Shown here: piece after piece, positions 10,461-21,764 of the stretch
Position numbering within the stretch: position 1 is the first letter of the stretch
Layout of the letters: each line of letters begins with the position of its first letter
DNA from: Sorghum bicolor
Lineage: Eukaryota; Streptophyta; Magnoliopsida; Poales; Poaceae
DNA: 64,000 bases
Direction of reading: 5' to 3'
Assembly: GCF_000003195.3 (NCBI RefSeq)
Contig: NC_012874.2
Coordinates: forward strand, 62,191,768 to 62,255,767
Program-made: the position numbers and the translations under genes
Notes under the pieces: model-generated
Told to the model about the DNA's origin: nothing
Database searches by the model: none
Seen by the model: only the letters and a program-made list of their open reading frames with translations

Positions 10461-12319
10461 GTGTCCTTTGTTGATGAAGCAGCAAGCTCAGATTCTGATG
10501 AAGAACCGGTCATCGGCTTGGCAGAGTGGGTGAAAAACAAGAAACCGATGTCTTGCCCTTTTGGGCATAAAGAGCCAGAGAAGTTCGCGTTTGATATCAC
10601 TAAGGCCGATCGGATATTTGACTTTCTACTTCAGGAAGGTCAGATCAAATTGTCACCTAATCATGTGATCCCATCGGCTGAGGAGTTGAAGAAGATGAAG
10701 TATTGTAAATGGCACAATGCAACTTCTCACAGCACCAATGAGTGCAAAGTCTTTAGGCAACAGCTGCAATCGGCTATAGAGTCAGGGAGGATCAAATTTG
10801 ACAGCTCCAAAGCTCAGAAGCCGATGAAGATTGATCAACATCCTTTCCCAACAAACATGTTGGATGCTAAGGGAAAGGCCAAGGTCTTAACATCGGAAGC
10901 AGCTGAAAGAAGTGCATCGGTGGATCCTCAGCATCAAATCACTATCGCCGATGCGAAAGGAAAAGGCCTAGTCCAGGAGAGAGCTAACTCAGGGAGGCCT
11001 CCCCGATCTGGTATTGTGATAACTCACAGAAGGCCTCGGGAGACTTGGCAGCAACGTGAAGATCGGTATCGGCGCCAGCAAGAGGACTATCGCCGGGAAG
11101 AAGAAAGACGCCGGCAGGAGTGGAATCGGCATAGGGATCACTGCAATTGCCCGTTCTTCATTCATTGTTGGGAGGAGAATATCAAACTTCCCACTGTCAG
11201 AGATTGTCCTGAGTGCAACGGTTATGACCGGTACGACAGGTCTGATCGGCGCTATCGTGATAATGATCGGCAATTTAATAGGCCGATTAGAGGGAGAGCA
11301 TCCGTTCATGATCGGCTGGGGTCAGGCTCAGCGTGCACGACAGGCTTGGAGATCGTGTTGAGTATTTCCCCAGGAGCCAGGAAGAACTTGAAGAGATGGC
11401 TAATACACGGGTTCCCGATGAGTTCATATTTTGCAGGGATGCCAACACTTATCGGGTGGAGTCAAGGGAAAATCGTCGCCCAGCGGTGAGGCAGCAGCAA
11501 TTTCCTCCATGGTGTCCAGAGGGGTTGACTAGAACACAGAAAAGAAGGCTGCAGCGTGAAAGGCGAGAAGAGTTAAGCAAGGGGGAGAACTCTGGGCAGT
11601 CTGGGGATCAGCAACAACCAGATCCTAAGGGGGAAGGTCCATCGGCGGATGTCAACATGGTCTTTATGTTGCCGATGGAGTTCCTTGCACCGTCCAGTGA
11701 TGATGAGTTGGAGTTCTCTGATCAAATAGCTCAGTTGACTCTGGATCCGATGACAGCTATCTTCGAGAAACCTGCCGATGATGAAAGGCAACATCTTAAG
11801 GCTTTATTTGTCAAAGGGAGAGTGGATGGTCAGCCGATGACTAAGATTCTGATTGATGGTGGGGCTGCTATCAACATCATGCGTTATACAGTGTATCGGA
11901 AGCTTGGAAAAGGAGATCAGGATTTGACCAAGACCGATATGATGCTCAAAGACTTTGAAGGCAATGTGTCTCCAGTTAAGGGAGCTATCTGCGTAGAATT
12001 GACCATCGGCAGCAAAACTTTGCCGACAACCTTCTTCGTAATCAGTGGGAAAGGTGCCTACAATCTGTTGCTAGGGAGAGATTGGATTTATGCCAATTGT
12101 TGCATCCCGTCTACAATGCACCAGTGCTTGGTCCAGTGGGTAGGTGACAAGATTGAGATTGTCCCGGGAGATTCTTCCTATGTTATTGCATCGGCAGAGA
12201 CAGACACCTACGAAAGGACTAGGTGTATTTCAGGAGAAGTTTGGGAAAAGGATTTTCTCAAGGTTGCTGATTATGAAATTCCACCGATCCAAGCAGTCGG
12301 TTCTGACGAATGTTTTTAA
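10461..12319 (+). pseudogene. Gypsy gag C-terminus and aspartic protease, frameshifted
   Basis: Continues from gag in the same frame after a TGA. The first part has a Cys/His cluster (KYCKWHNATSHSTNEC) typical of plant Gypsy polyproteins and an Arg-rich basic stretch. A frame change at about 11330-11345 leads to the protease: ILIDGGAAINIM carries the D-G-G version of the catalytic D-S/T-G, and YNLLLGRDWI is the second hallmark. The segment ends at TAA 12317-12319 in a T-run, and coding resumes in a different frame at 12310, indicating a 1-base indel. Confidence 0.85.
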
Positions 12320-12606
12320 TGGATAGGTTCGCCGATGATGGAAAGTTAGGCCAGGGGTTCACATCGGCCAATGATTTGGTAGAAGTAGATATAGGTAGTG
12401 GTGATAAGCCTAGACCTACTTTTATTAGTGCTAAGTTAAGTCCTGAGTGTAAGCAACAGTTAACTGATTTGTTGAAGGAATTCAAAAATTTCCGATTAGA
12501 GTATATTCCTCGATTACATAATGAAGAGGCCAATCGGTTGGCTCAGCATGCCTCGGGGTATCAGCCTATGATTAATACAATATCGGCAATCGGTGCCAAT
12601 GATTGA
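12310..12606 (+). pseudogene. Gypsy pol remnant: RT start fused to RNase H end
   Basis: The segment opens with FISAKLSPECKQQLTDLLKEF, the lead-in to Gypsy reverse transcriptase. At about 12490 it switches to LEYIPRLHNEEANRLAQHAS, which is the C-terminal end of RNase H. All RT motifs (including the catalytic YxDD) and most RNase H are gone, so this is a deletion junction. A TGA at 12604-12606 lies in frame with the integrase that follows; context suggests an original Trp codon. Confidence 0.82.
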
Positions 12607-12627
12607 AGAAAAGAAATCATTGATTAT

Positions 12628-13860
12628 TTGAAGGATCCATCTAAGAAAGTAGAAAGACGGGTTCGGTTTCAGGCCACCAAGTATGTGCTCCTCGAAGATG
12701 AATTGTATTATCGAACTATTGACGGGATTCTTCTCCAATGCTTAGGTGATGATGAAGCCAAGAGTTTGATGGGAGAAATCCATGAAGGGGCATGTGGAGC
12801 ACATCAGTCGGCTTTTAAGATGAAGTGGATGATTAGAAGGAATGGATATTATTGGCTGACTATACTTGAGGATTGCTTTAAGTATTTCAAAGGGTGTCAA
12901 GAATGTCAAAAGTTTGGTAATATTCAAAGGGCGCCTGCATCGGCCATGAATCCTATTATAAAGCCTTGGCCGTTCCGAGGATGGGCTATTGATTTGATCA
13001 GCCAGATTTATCCACCGTCTAGCAAAGGGCATAAATTTATTTTGGTTGCCACCGATTATTTCACTAAGTGGGTTGAAGCTATTCCTTTGAAGAAAGTTAC
13101 ATCGGCCAATATGATTGACTTCGTGAAAGAGCATATTATCTACCGATTTGGGATTCCTCAAACAATTACTATCGATCAGGGTACCATGTTTACATCGGGA
13201 GAGTTTGATGAATTCGCAATCGGTATGGGAATTAAAGTATTAAATTCTTCTCCTTACTATGCTCAAGCTAATGGGCAGGCCGAGGCATCTAACAAAGGGA
13301 TCATCAAGCTTATTAAGCGAAAAATTGGAGAAAACCCTAGGAGGTGGCATACATTATTAAATGAAGCTTTGTGGTCATACCGGATGGCTTGTCATGGATC
13401 GACCAAGGTTTCACCTTATCAATTGGTGTATGGGCATGATGCAGTGCTACCTTGGGAAATTAAGGCTGGGTCTAGGCGAATATCTTTTCAAGATCAATTG
13501 GCTGCCGATGATTATGCTACTTTAATGACAGACGAGTTGGATGATTTGGCAGGACATCGGCTGAAGGCCTTGATGAGCATAGAAGAGAATATGAAGAGAA
13601 TCGCCAGATGGTATGACAAGAAAGTAAAGGCTAAGGAGTTTGCCGATGGAGACTTGGTATGGAAATTAATCTTACCGATCGGGACTAAAAGTTCGAAATT
13701 TGGAAAGTGGTCTCCCAATTGGGAGGGTCCCTATCGGATAAGTCGATCAGCTCCTAGTAATGCCTACATTCTAGAAACTCTCGAAGGAGTCGAATTTCCC
13801 AGAGCGCTAAATGGTAAATATCTGAAGAAGTACTACCCCAGTATATGGGTCGATGCATAA
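12628..13860 (+). CDS. Gypsy integrase
   Basis: 410-residue open frame, the best-preserved element protein. It inserts the cDNA copy into the genome. The HHCC zinc-binding domain is at about residues 52-93 (H52, H59, C90, C93). The catalytic core has D122 in AIDLIS, D183 in TIDQGT and E219 in GQAEASNK, a D-x35-E spacing as in retroviral-type integrases. The C-terminal part has the W-GPY-I and LEGVEFPRALNGKYLKKYYP tail common in this family. It is read as part of the polyprotein, so the stated start is only the first in-frame ATG after the upstream stop. Confidence 0.9.
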   Translation: MKDPSKKVERRVRFQATKYVLLEDELYYRTIDGILLQCLGDDEAKSLMGEIHEGACGAHQSAFKMKWMIRRNGYYWLTILEDCFKYFKGCQECQKFGNIQRAPASAMNPIIKPWPFRGWAIDLISQIYPPSSKGHKFILVATDYFTKWVEAIPLKKVTSANMIDFVKEHIIYRFGIPQTITIDQGTMFTSGEFDEFAIGMGIKVLNSSPYYAQANGQAEASNKGIIKLIKRKIGENPRRWHTLLNEALWSYRMACHGSTKVSPYQLVYGHDAVLPWEIKAGSRRISFQDQLAADDYATLMTDELDDLAGHRLKALMSIEENMKRIARWYDKKVKAKEFADGDLVWKLILPIGTKSSKFGKWSPNWEGPYRISRSAPSNAYILETLEGVEFPRALNGKYLKKYYPSIWVDA

Positions 13861-14018
13861 GAAGTTTAAATGCTGATAACACTCCTATCGGCTGGATCAA
13901 AGTATGCCTGGGGCTGGACTTAATGTTTCAAAAGATGCCGATAACAGTCCTATCGGCTAGACTAAATGTCTGGAAAGCTGGAAAGCAGAGAAGCGAGGAT
14001 GTATTGCCGATGAGGAGC

Positions 14019-17000
14019 TCATAGGTTCAGCAGTGCCTGGATCGCCGATATGGCGTGCAGACGGATCTGGTTGGCGTCCTCTATCTCCTTCAAATCGTCA
14101 TCGGCAGAACCTTCTATCGGCTTTAACTTCTTCTTCAGCAGCAGTGCCTTGCGACCATGGACGTTTCGCTCCTGCTCAAGAAGCTTGATTGTCTCCGGCA
14201 GTTGGCTTTCTTCCTGTCGAGCTTGGGACAGGGCGTCCTCTACTTGTTTAAGTTCTGCCAACAGAGTTTCTCTTCTTGCCGATAGGACGGAAATCTTTTT
14301 CTTCAGAGCGTCTCCCAAAGACTTCAAGGTGCCGATGTTCTTGTGCTTCTCATCGGTAAGGAGCTTTTCTTTCGTCATCTCCTCAGAAAGCCGAGCCTGA
14401 GCGGCTCTATCAGCAAGGCGTTGGGCAGCCCTCTGGTATTGCAGTTGACGACTCTCTAGATGTGCTGCTTGAAAAAGAATTTCTTCGACATCGGCGGGGA
14501 TTTGGCCTCTCAAGGTCTTGAATAAAGCTTTGGCCGGATCGGAGTCATCAGCTAGTTGAGTTGTGTCTTGATGAAGGAGAGCCGACAGTTCTTCCAGCCT
14601 TGTCCTGATCTCTGCCAATGTAACCCCAACTGCTCGGGAAGAGCTTGCTTCCTCACCTTCATCCTCAGAGACGTCAATGACAAAGGAGAAGAGATTGTCG
14701 GGAGAGTCTTGTTCCTGCAAGGAAAATAAAGTGAGTCATTCCATGATCATATACTGATAAGTAATACTGATGGAAACTGGATGGCTTACTTGCTTCAAGA
14801 CGATCTCTCGCCTTTGACTAGAAGATGCCGATGGAATCACAGGTTGATCTGCTGAGACTGCCGATTGAACTATGTCAGCTGGAAAAGTAACAAAGATAAT
14901 TGTAAGACAGAGAAAATAAGTTCATCGGCAGTAATCTCATGAAAATATGTTACCTTGAGGAAGAGCAGTACTTGTCTGGATGGAAGAAACCACCGATGCT
15001 ATAATGGAACCTGCTGGATCGGTAGTTTGTTCATGTACGTCAGCCAATATGTCTTCTGGCTGAGGTACTTCTGGTTGAGATTCCTCTGGATGAGGATCTT
15101 CCGCTTGTGGTGCTTCTTGCGGTTGAGGAGGAGATGGTACTTGCTGAGTCTGTGTTTCTGGAGGAGAAGGAGAAGATTCCACCGGAATTGGAGATACCGG
15201 AGGAGGAGGGGGAGTTGCCACTCTTTGGCCCTTTGTTTGTGCTCTGGTACTCTTGACACCTTTTCTCTTCTACTGGCTGGACTGAGGGGCATCGGCACCT
15301 TTGCTTTTGGTCCTTGCCGATGCGCTGGTGTGCTGATGCAGAAAGAAAGACTCGTAAGTACAAGTGTGACAAATATAAGAATGATATCGGTATAAAATTG
15401 AAGGTATACCTTGAACGCCTGTGCCAAGGTAGAAGCAGCTACCGATGAAGATATCTGAGTCCTCTTGGTGGTGACTTTCTTGAGACGCACACCTCGATGC
15501 ATGATGGCGGCCAGGGTGGGAGCGTTGTTGCCGATTGAAGAGATTGGACCTGGTGGGAATAGGTCAATCGGCCTGCCACTCCTACTGACCGACGGAGGGG
15601 TGTTGTCAACCTGCAAAATAATACAAGAGTGAATCACTGATGGAAATAACCTTGAGAGAATTGAAACCTCGGTTCGAAGATACTTACAGTGTTGTCAGGT
15701 ACTTCGTACTCGGGATCGATCATGCCGCGGTACGTAAGAGCCGATCTATAGAACAGATGCTCCTTCCATTCTGCCCACCATTGCTTATACGCCTGAGTGA
15801 TGAAGGCGGCTGGAACCCACTCTGATAAGTCTGCATCTGTATCGGCACTTGATGGCAGTTAGGCTACTCGAATCCATTCAAGGAGGCTAGTGATGGTTTC
15901 CCTGGGTTTTATCACATCGGCATAACAGAGTGCGATCGGCAGCTGACCGAAAGCTAATTGACGAGCTAGTGCCGATGGATTGTAAAACTCATAGGTCTGG
16001 ATGGAGGTTTTCTCACTGCCAAAGAAATTCACTAGTATAGCTCTGGGAGTGATCAGTGCCATCATCACTTCATGATCCTTGTTGAGAGCGTCATTGAACG
16101 GGTTGAAAACCAGAGGAAACATGGTGTCTGGATCATCATAAGGCAACCATGCTCGTTGCTCTATGGTCAAGCCTTCGTACAAGGTTTGGAAGAATCGGCT
16201 GACCTGATCTGGATTACCTCCTGTACCAGGCAGAGCTATGACAGCCTCACCGAAGTTTAGGGGAGGACGTGTTGCCGATTCTTCTTCATCCAGTTCATGG
16301 TCCTCGGCTATGTCCCTTGGAAAACGCTGTGCAAAAAGATCAAACTCAAGACGCTTGTGCATGTGGAGGCTGAGCCACATGTCGATGAACCACTAGGGAC
16401 CCCCCAAGTTGCCGATAGGCTAGCCGAGCAGGAGTTTCTTAGCTACCTGGTGGAGAAGATGGTAGGCAGCACCAAGCAAGTATCGGCCGAGAGGAAATCG
16501 GCCACCGTTAGCCAGTCTCTCTGCTGCCGATAGATAGACGGAGGTCGGGCCTACCGATCGGCCACAGAATACGAACTTGTCCAGCCACATGTTCAGAAAG
16601 GTGGTTTGTTCCTTTATATCGACGGACCCCGTTTTGCGGTACTTCTGAATGTACCCGGACCAGCTGCCGATGGAGCGGGTTTCTACCTTGGCACTAGGCG
16701 TAGTGTCAAAGAAGTGGGTGCTATCGGCAGAAGATACGTCTAGGCCGGTAAGCATAACCACATCGGCAAGAGTAGGGGAAGCGGGACCGTGGCCGAAGAC
16801 AAAAGCATTGAGTGTGTCTGACCAGAAGTACGATGCAGCTATCAACAATGACTCATTCTTATGCATATCGGCGATGGACAATCTGATGCATTGGTCCAGT
16901 TTTCTCTCGCCCCATTGGACTTCATTCGAGTGGCTAACCCTCAAGAACCAGTCTTTCCATCCCACGGTAGGACTGGGCCAAGAACGGAAAGTATCCTTTC

Positions 17001-17288
17001 ATAGATCCAAAGAGAAGTTCTCGGCTCTAAAAGGGATCCTGTTGGTTTCTACGTTAATGAGGTCGGTTGGATCTGGATTCCCTAACGGACCAAGACATTG
17101 GAGGTGTGGTTGATCGGTGGGGATGACAATTTTGTTGGATAGATCCTAATGGTTTTGAAGGTAAAGGAAAAACAAAGAAAGAAAAAAAAATGTTCAGTAA
17201 AATGGATTGCGGATGAACAGGGATGCGAGAAAAAGCACAAAAGGTGGAGTGAAGAACTGACCTCAGGAACGGCGAAGTTGATGGCCAT
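14019..17288 (-). pseudogene. antisense plant-mobile-domain gene inside the Gypsy element
   Basis: A spliced gene on the opposite strand, between integrase and 3' LTR. Exon 1 is 17288-17262 (MAINFAVPE), then a 116 bp GT-AG intron, then exon 2 from 17145 to 15688. Exon 2 carries the aminotransferase-like plant mobile domain (PMD), recognisable by ASYFWSDTLNAFVFGHG, TLADVVMLTGLDV and GRYLLGAAYHLLHQV. Later exons (15610 to about 15412, one in the 15330 to 14950 region, and a last one of about 14715-14019) encode a Pro/Glu/Ser-rich linker and a roughly 200-residue coiled coil. PMD proteins such as Arabidopsis MAIL1/MAIN act in nuclear silencing; here it is the element-borne form. In-frame stops at 17001-16999 (TGA), 16422-16420 and 16395-16393 (TAG), about 15860 (TAA) and one near 15270 make it a pseudogene. 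Confidence 0.8.
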
Positions 17289-17437
17289 CTTGTCACGAAG
17301 AGGGTGGTCGAAGGCTTCGGAGTTGGTGAAGGAGGGGCTTCGTTGGAGATCTTGGAGCTCTCGAACAGCGCCGCCGCCGGAAAAGTGAAGTTGGAGCTGT
17401 GGAATGATGTGATGGAGAAGGAGTACCCGAGAAGGAA

Positions 17438-17447
17438 CTATTTATAG
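17438..17447 (-). promoter_or_regulatory. TATA box of the antisense PMD gene
   Basis: CTATAAATAG (a palindrome) lies 150 bases upstream of the ATG at 17288 on the minus strand, with GC/CA-rich sequence between, a normal plant promoter layout. It implies that the antisense gene is transcribed independently of the LTRs. Confidence 0.65.
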
Positions 17448-17928
17448 GACAAAACGGGCAAGGGCAAATTTGACTTATCTCTTCGCCGTATCCGTGAAAT
17501 CTGAGGGTACTCAGGTAGATGTGGTAACTGTTCGCACGGTAATCATGGGATTGTGCAGGCGATTTGACAGGAAGCGGTCATTATCCAGAGATGTTTTACT
17601 GTGCGAGATCTCCTGGTCGGTCCATCGGCAGCGCCATGTAACGGTCATATTGCCGATGGGCGAATAAAGTGGGGATAGCCGTTTGGGAGGATAAGATATG
17701 GACGTCCTGGTCAGTCCATCGGCAAGTCCCTGTAACGGTAATATTGCCGATGCGCGACTAAAGTGGAAATGTCCGTTTGGGAGGTTGAGGATTTCGAGGA
17801 ATCTGCAGAGGAATAGGATCAGAGTTGTTCAAATTAAGGCTGTTAGTTACCAGATTGGGAGCGTTAATTGCGGAAAGGCATCATTACTGCAGAGAATTTC
17901 GGAGCATTAATCATTTCATACTCCGAAA

Positions 17929-17939
17929 TTGGGGGCATG
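17929..17939 (+). other. polypurine tract
   Basis: TTGGGGGCATG immediately precedes the 3' LTR and would prime plus-strand DNA synthesis. Confidence 0.7.
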
Positions 17940-18630
17940 TGTTGACACCGTTTTTGGGCACGTGTCCATGATTGGTAAAATGTAGGTTGGCAAGATAAGA
18001 CGGCAGTGCTTGATCTACAGAGTTGCCGATGAGGATGATTGCCGATGGAAGGATGGTTGAACGTGACCAAGTCCATAAGTGGTGATGCGTTTGTGCCGAT
18101 GGTTATGACAAGAAAGTCTGCCGATGATACGGAGGGGGAGCCTGGAAGTTGCCGATCGGCTTGTGGGGGTGTTCTAGTTTGTCACGTGAGGATAGTTTTG
18201 CGTTTTCCTTAGTTATTTAGATCGTTTTGCATACGGATTCTGTTTAATTTGGAATTCGAGTTCTAGTCGTGTCTGGTTGTAGCTCTTTGAGCAGGGTATA
18301 AATGTAGACCCTAGGGCTTTGTAAAAAACGAATCAATCAATCAATCAAACACCAGCTTTTACTCATATTCTAGCATCTATTTTCGACGACGTCGTCATAC
18401 CTTTTTCCTTTCATTACGAGTTCTTAGGAATTCGTCGACTTAAGCTCGGTGTGTTCTCAAGTTCTGCGTGAATACCTCTTGGCCGTGGCATCCGGGCGCA
18501 TCGCTGTTGTCGGAACCAAAGTATTCAAGTTACCACCTTTGCCGATAGTAAGGTCAAATCGGCTGGCACGCCTTATCATTTGAATCGGGTATTAGCCCTT
18601 TGTGTTTGCAGATCCGCTTTTGCATCAACA
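17940..18630 (+). repeat. 3' LTR of the Gypsy element
   Basis: 691 bp, about 98% identical to the 5' LTR by eye, followed by the GATAC duplication at 18631-18635. Confidence 0.92.
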
Positions 18631-18635
18631 GATAC

Positions 18636-19438
18636 ATTTTGGATCCAAATTCTCTTAAAAAAGGGGATCGCAATAATAGAGGCACATTAAAAAAAATAGG
18701 TTTCTCTCGAGTGACAATGCAAAGCCGTCAGATCATCATCGTCCGGTTAGGGTCACACGTGCACTATTCATCTTCCTCATTGTTGTTCCCTTCTGGTGTC
18801 CGCGCCAGCTGCCGTCTACCCCAAGCAATGACAAACTTCTCATCTCCAACGCCGGTCAGCTTCTCTTGCATGCACGCAGTCGTCTTCTTCCTCCACTTTG
18901 GCAGGGCGCAAGCGTGAAATTAGGAAGCATGCTAAAAAAACATTTTTGACGATGCATCAAAATGACTGTGAGATCATTTTTCTGGTCGGCTACAACTAAT
19001 TAAAAAAAAAATTCATAAGAAATATATAAATAAAATTATGCATGGTTCCTCGATTATTTGTCAATTTTTAATAATAAAACTAAATTTTGGGGTTTCTAAG
19101 GCAGAAATTAGATTTAATTCTTCAAATTAAGAAATAAAATGTCTACTGGACAAACATAATTGGTTTGTCTATTCTTCCACACACACAAAAAGAATTGGAT
19201 GGGACTAGAGAAAAAGTGTTAAGAGGGAAGAGACCAGGATAAAAAGATCGAGAGACATATCTTGATGGGCGCAAACATTCTCTCTAGATTTCTTACTGTG
19301 GTCCTCAAGATAATATTTCACCCACTATTTGACCAGTACGCCCATGTTTTTGCTGGGCCCAAGCTATTTCTAAGCATGGGCTTATCCTATTTGGGGCCTA
19401 ATTTCCAACTTTACGGAGCCCATTTTCAGGCCTAATTT
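18636..19438. other. intergenic, no gene seen
   Basis: AT-rich flank of the Gypsy element. Short open frames exist but show no domain or coding bias that I can support. Confidence 0.5.
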
Positions 19439-19662
19439 GCCTTGTTTAGTTTTTTTCAAGATTCCCAATCACATCAAATCTTACGGCACATGCATGAAGC
19501 ATTAAATATAAATAAAAACAAAAACTAATTACATAGTTTGCCTGTAAATCGCGAGATGAATCTTTTGACCCTAGTTAGTCTATAATTGGATAATATTTGC
19601 CACAAACAAACGAAAGTGCTACAGTAGCGAAATCTAAAAAATTTCGCCAACTGAACCAGGCC
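19439..19662. mobile_element. Tourist-like MITE, GGCCTTGTTTAGTTC family (inverted copy)
   Basis: GCCTTGTTTAGTTTTTTTC at the left and CAACTGAACCAGGCC at the right, with family internal words (GCATGAAGCATTAAATATA, CTAGTTAGTCTATAATTGG). Left end slightly eroded. Confidence 0.75.
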
Positions 19663-19720
19663 TTAATTTTTGGCCTAGGCTGGGTTTTTTTTTGTGTAAG
19701 AGCAGCTCAAACAGTATTAA

Positions 19721-19934
19721 GGCCTTGTTTAGTTTCTAAAAATTTTCAAGATTCTCCATCACATCGAATCTTTATACACATGCATGAAGTATTAAATATA
19801 GACGAAAATAAAAACTAATTGCACATTTTGTCTGTAATTTATGAGACAAATCTTTTGAGCCTAGTTACTCTGTAATTGGATAATATTTGTCGCATATAAA
19901 CAAAAGTGCTAAATTTCGCAAACTGAACAAGGCC
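19721..19934. mobile_element. Tourist-like MITE, same family, second tandem copy
   Basis: GGCCTTGTTTAGTTTC and ACTGAACAAGGCC ends, flanked by TAA on both sides (19718-19720 and 19935-19937). Same orientation as the copy 60 bp to its left. Confidence 0.82.
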
Positions 19935-19937
19935 TAA

Positions 19938-20376
19938 AAGAGCCAATTCACAGGTTATTTTATTTATTGAGCAAGAAAGAGAGAGAACGATAAGCTAGTT
20001 CACTTATTTTTTTAAAAAAAACTACTTTGTTAGGTTACTCTATGTTTATTTATTAAGCAAGAGAGAGAACGATAAGAAAATAGAAATATATTAATTAATC
20101 AATTAATACATCAATTGATTGATAAAGCAATTCACATTAGCAAATTTATATTGCAAACTCACGCCAAAATATCCTTCCCCTCATGCGTCAAAACTCGAAA
20201 GCAATTGTCCTACCTGGAGTGAGTGTTGGTTGAAAGTTCAGAGAGATTAACATATGAGGCATTATATAGGAACCACACAATTATTACATGCATTTAGATA
20301 TGCCAAGGGCCTGCTGGTGCTATGCGACTATGTGTGCTGCATGGTTAAGTAGTGGTGAGCTGACCGACGTCGTGAC
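19938..20376. other. intergenic with a short duplicated purine-rich segment
   Basis: A word close to GCAAGAGAGAGAACGATAAG occurs twice (near 19970 and 20056). Otherwise nothing recognisable. The last bases, GTGAC at 20372-20376, are the left part of the hAT-like element's TSD and contain the CACTA TSD. Confidence 0.5.
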
Positions 20377-20550
20377 CACTGCTGCAGGATTAAGCATTAG
20401 CACCGGTCGGAAACGGCCTGTTGCTCCGGTTCCTGAGCCGGTGCTACCCTTCCGGGACTAAAGGCCCACTCTTTAGTCCCGGTTCGGGCAACCGTGGCTA
20501 AAGCCTCCCTTTAACACCGGTTGGTAATACCAACCGGTGTTAAAGGGTTT
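20377..20550. repeat. CACTA left subterminal repeat region
   Basis: Inverted CACCGGTT-type motifs and TTTAGTCCCGG/TTTAACACCGG words, e.g. a near-perfect hairpin TTTAACACCGGTTGG / CCAACCGGTGTTAAAG at about 20510-20548. Such arrays bind TNP1-type proteins in En/Spm. Confidence 0.8.
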
Positions 20551-21194
20551 CTTTTTTTGTTTACTTCTTCGGTTCTGTTTATTGTTTTTATATAATAATA
20601 ATAGGTTTTTCAATACATGTTTTTGCTGATACAATAATATATTTATATTACACGCATATTAAGCATATATAAATGAAAATTATAGGCTTAGCTTAATAAT
20701 TAAGCTTTGCCTATAATAAAATAAATAGGCCACATCAAAAATTAAATTGATATGTAAAAAGCTTTATATATATATATATATAGTTTTATATGTACAAAAT
20801 TCGTAACACATATATACATAGAGTTTTTTCTCCCAATGATGTCTACAAACGATACAAATGATCATCGTTGTTTGGAATAAGAGTTTCGTTGCCGTTGAAG
20901 TGAAACTCGCCGTTTGGATTGATCACTTGCTCGCGGAGAAATCCTGCTATCGTCTCTTGGATAGCTTTGATTCGGTCTTTTTGTATGACCTTTTCCCTCA
21001 ACCATTCCGTATTTAATTTGAAATAAATAAAAAAGGTATTAGTTATCTAAATTATTCAATATAATTCAGGAGATAATGAAAATAGACATGTAATATACTT
21101 TGAGCGTCTCTGTGGGTGTTTGATTGACTTGTGCCATTATGAATTTGCACACGTAATATGCATATAGATTGTTCCCCTCTTCTTGTCTTAAACA

Positions 21195-21764
21195 TGAAAG
21201 GTCCTAATATGGCTAGAGGGGGGGTGAATAGCCTATTTAAAAATTCTACAAACTCACTAGAGCAAGAGGTTAGTAAATAACAAAGCGAAGCTTTTTGCTC
21301 TAGCTCTAATGGGGTGTTTGCAAGCCACCTATCCAACAATTCTAGTTGATATAATCACTAGGCACACAAGAGCTATGTCACTACTTACACTAGAAAGCTA
21401 CTTAAAGTTTCTATACAAGTAAGTAAGCTACTCTAGTTTGCGGGAATGTAAAAGAGATGGTTTGAACTTTATACCGCCGCGTAGAGGGGATGAACCAATC
21501 AATAATATGAAGTCCAATCACCGGGAGAAATCCAATGAACAATCACAATGGAGACACACAATTTTTCTCCCGAGGTTCACGTGCTTGCCGGCACACTACG
21601 TCCCCGTTGTGTCGACCAACACTTGGTGGTTCGGTGGCTAAGAGGTGTAGCATGAACCTCGTCCTCACTAGGACACCACAAGAACCTACCCACAAGTGAG
21701 GTAGCTCAATGACACGAGCAATCCACTAATGTTGCCTTTGGCTCTCCGCGAGGTAGGCACAAAC
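21195..21764 (-). repeat. truncated 3' LTR of the Copia element
   Basis: Nearly identical to 23084-23651; the homology stops at CACAAAC, where gag sequence begins. Confidence 0.88.

Larger units (their letters stand above)
7882..18630 (+). mobile_element. Ty3/Gypsy LTR retrotransposon, Tat-like, RT deleted
   Basis: A structurally complete 10.75 kb element: LTRs of 692 and 691 bp beginning TGTTGACACC and ending ATCAACA, a purine-rich tract before the 3' LTR, and a perfect 5 bp duplication GATAC (7877-7881 and 18631-18635). The + strand encodes gag, aspartic protease and integrase; the minus strand of the 3' third encodes a spliced plant-mobile-domain gene. An additional antisense gene between integrase and the 3' LTR is a known trait of the Tat lineage, which is why I favour Tat. 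Reverse transcriptase and most RNase H are missing, so it can only move with help. The two LTRs differ by about 13 substitutions and one indel by eye (about 2%), implying insertion within roughly the last million years at standard grass LTR rates. Confidence 0.93.

Noticed and set aside
9446..11309. Minus-strand open frames inside Gypsy gag/protease
   Set aside because: Complementary to real coding sequence; no splice context or domain.
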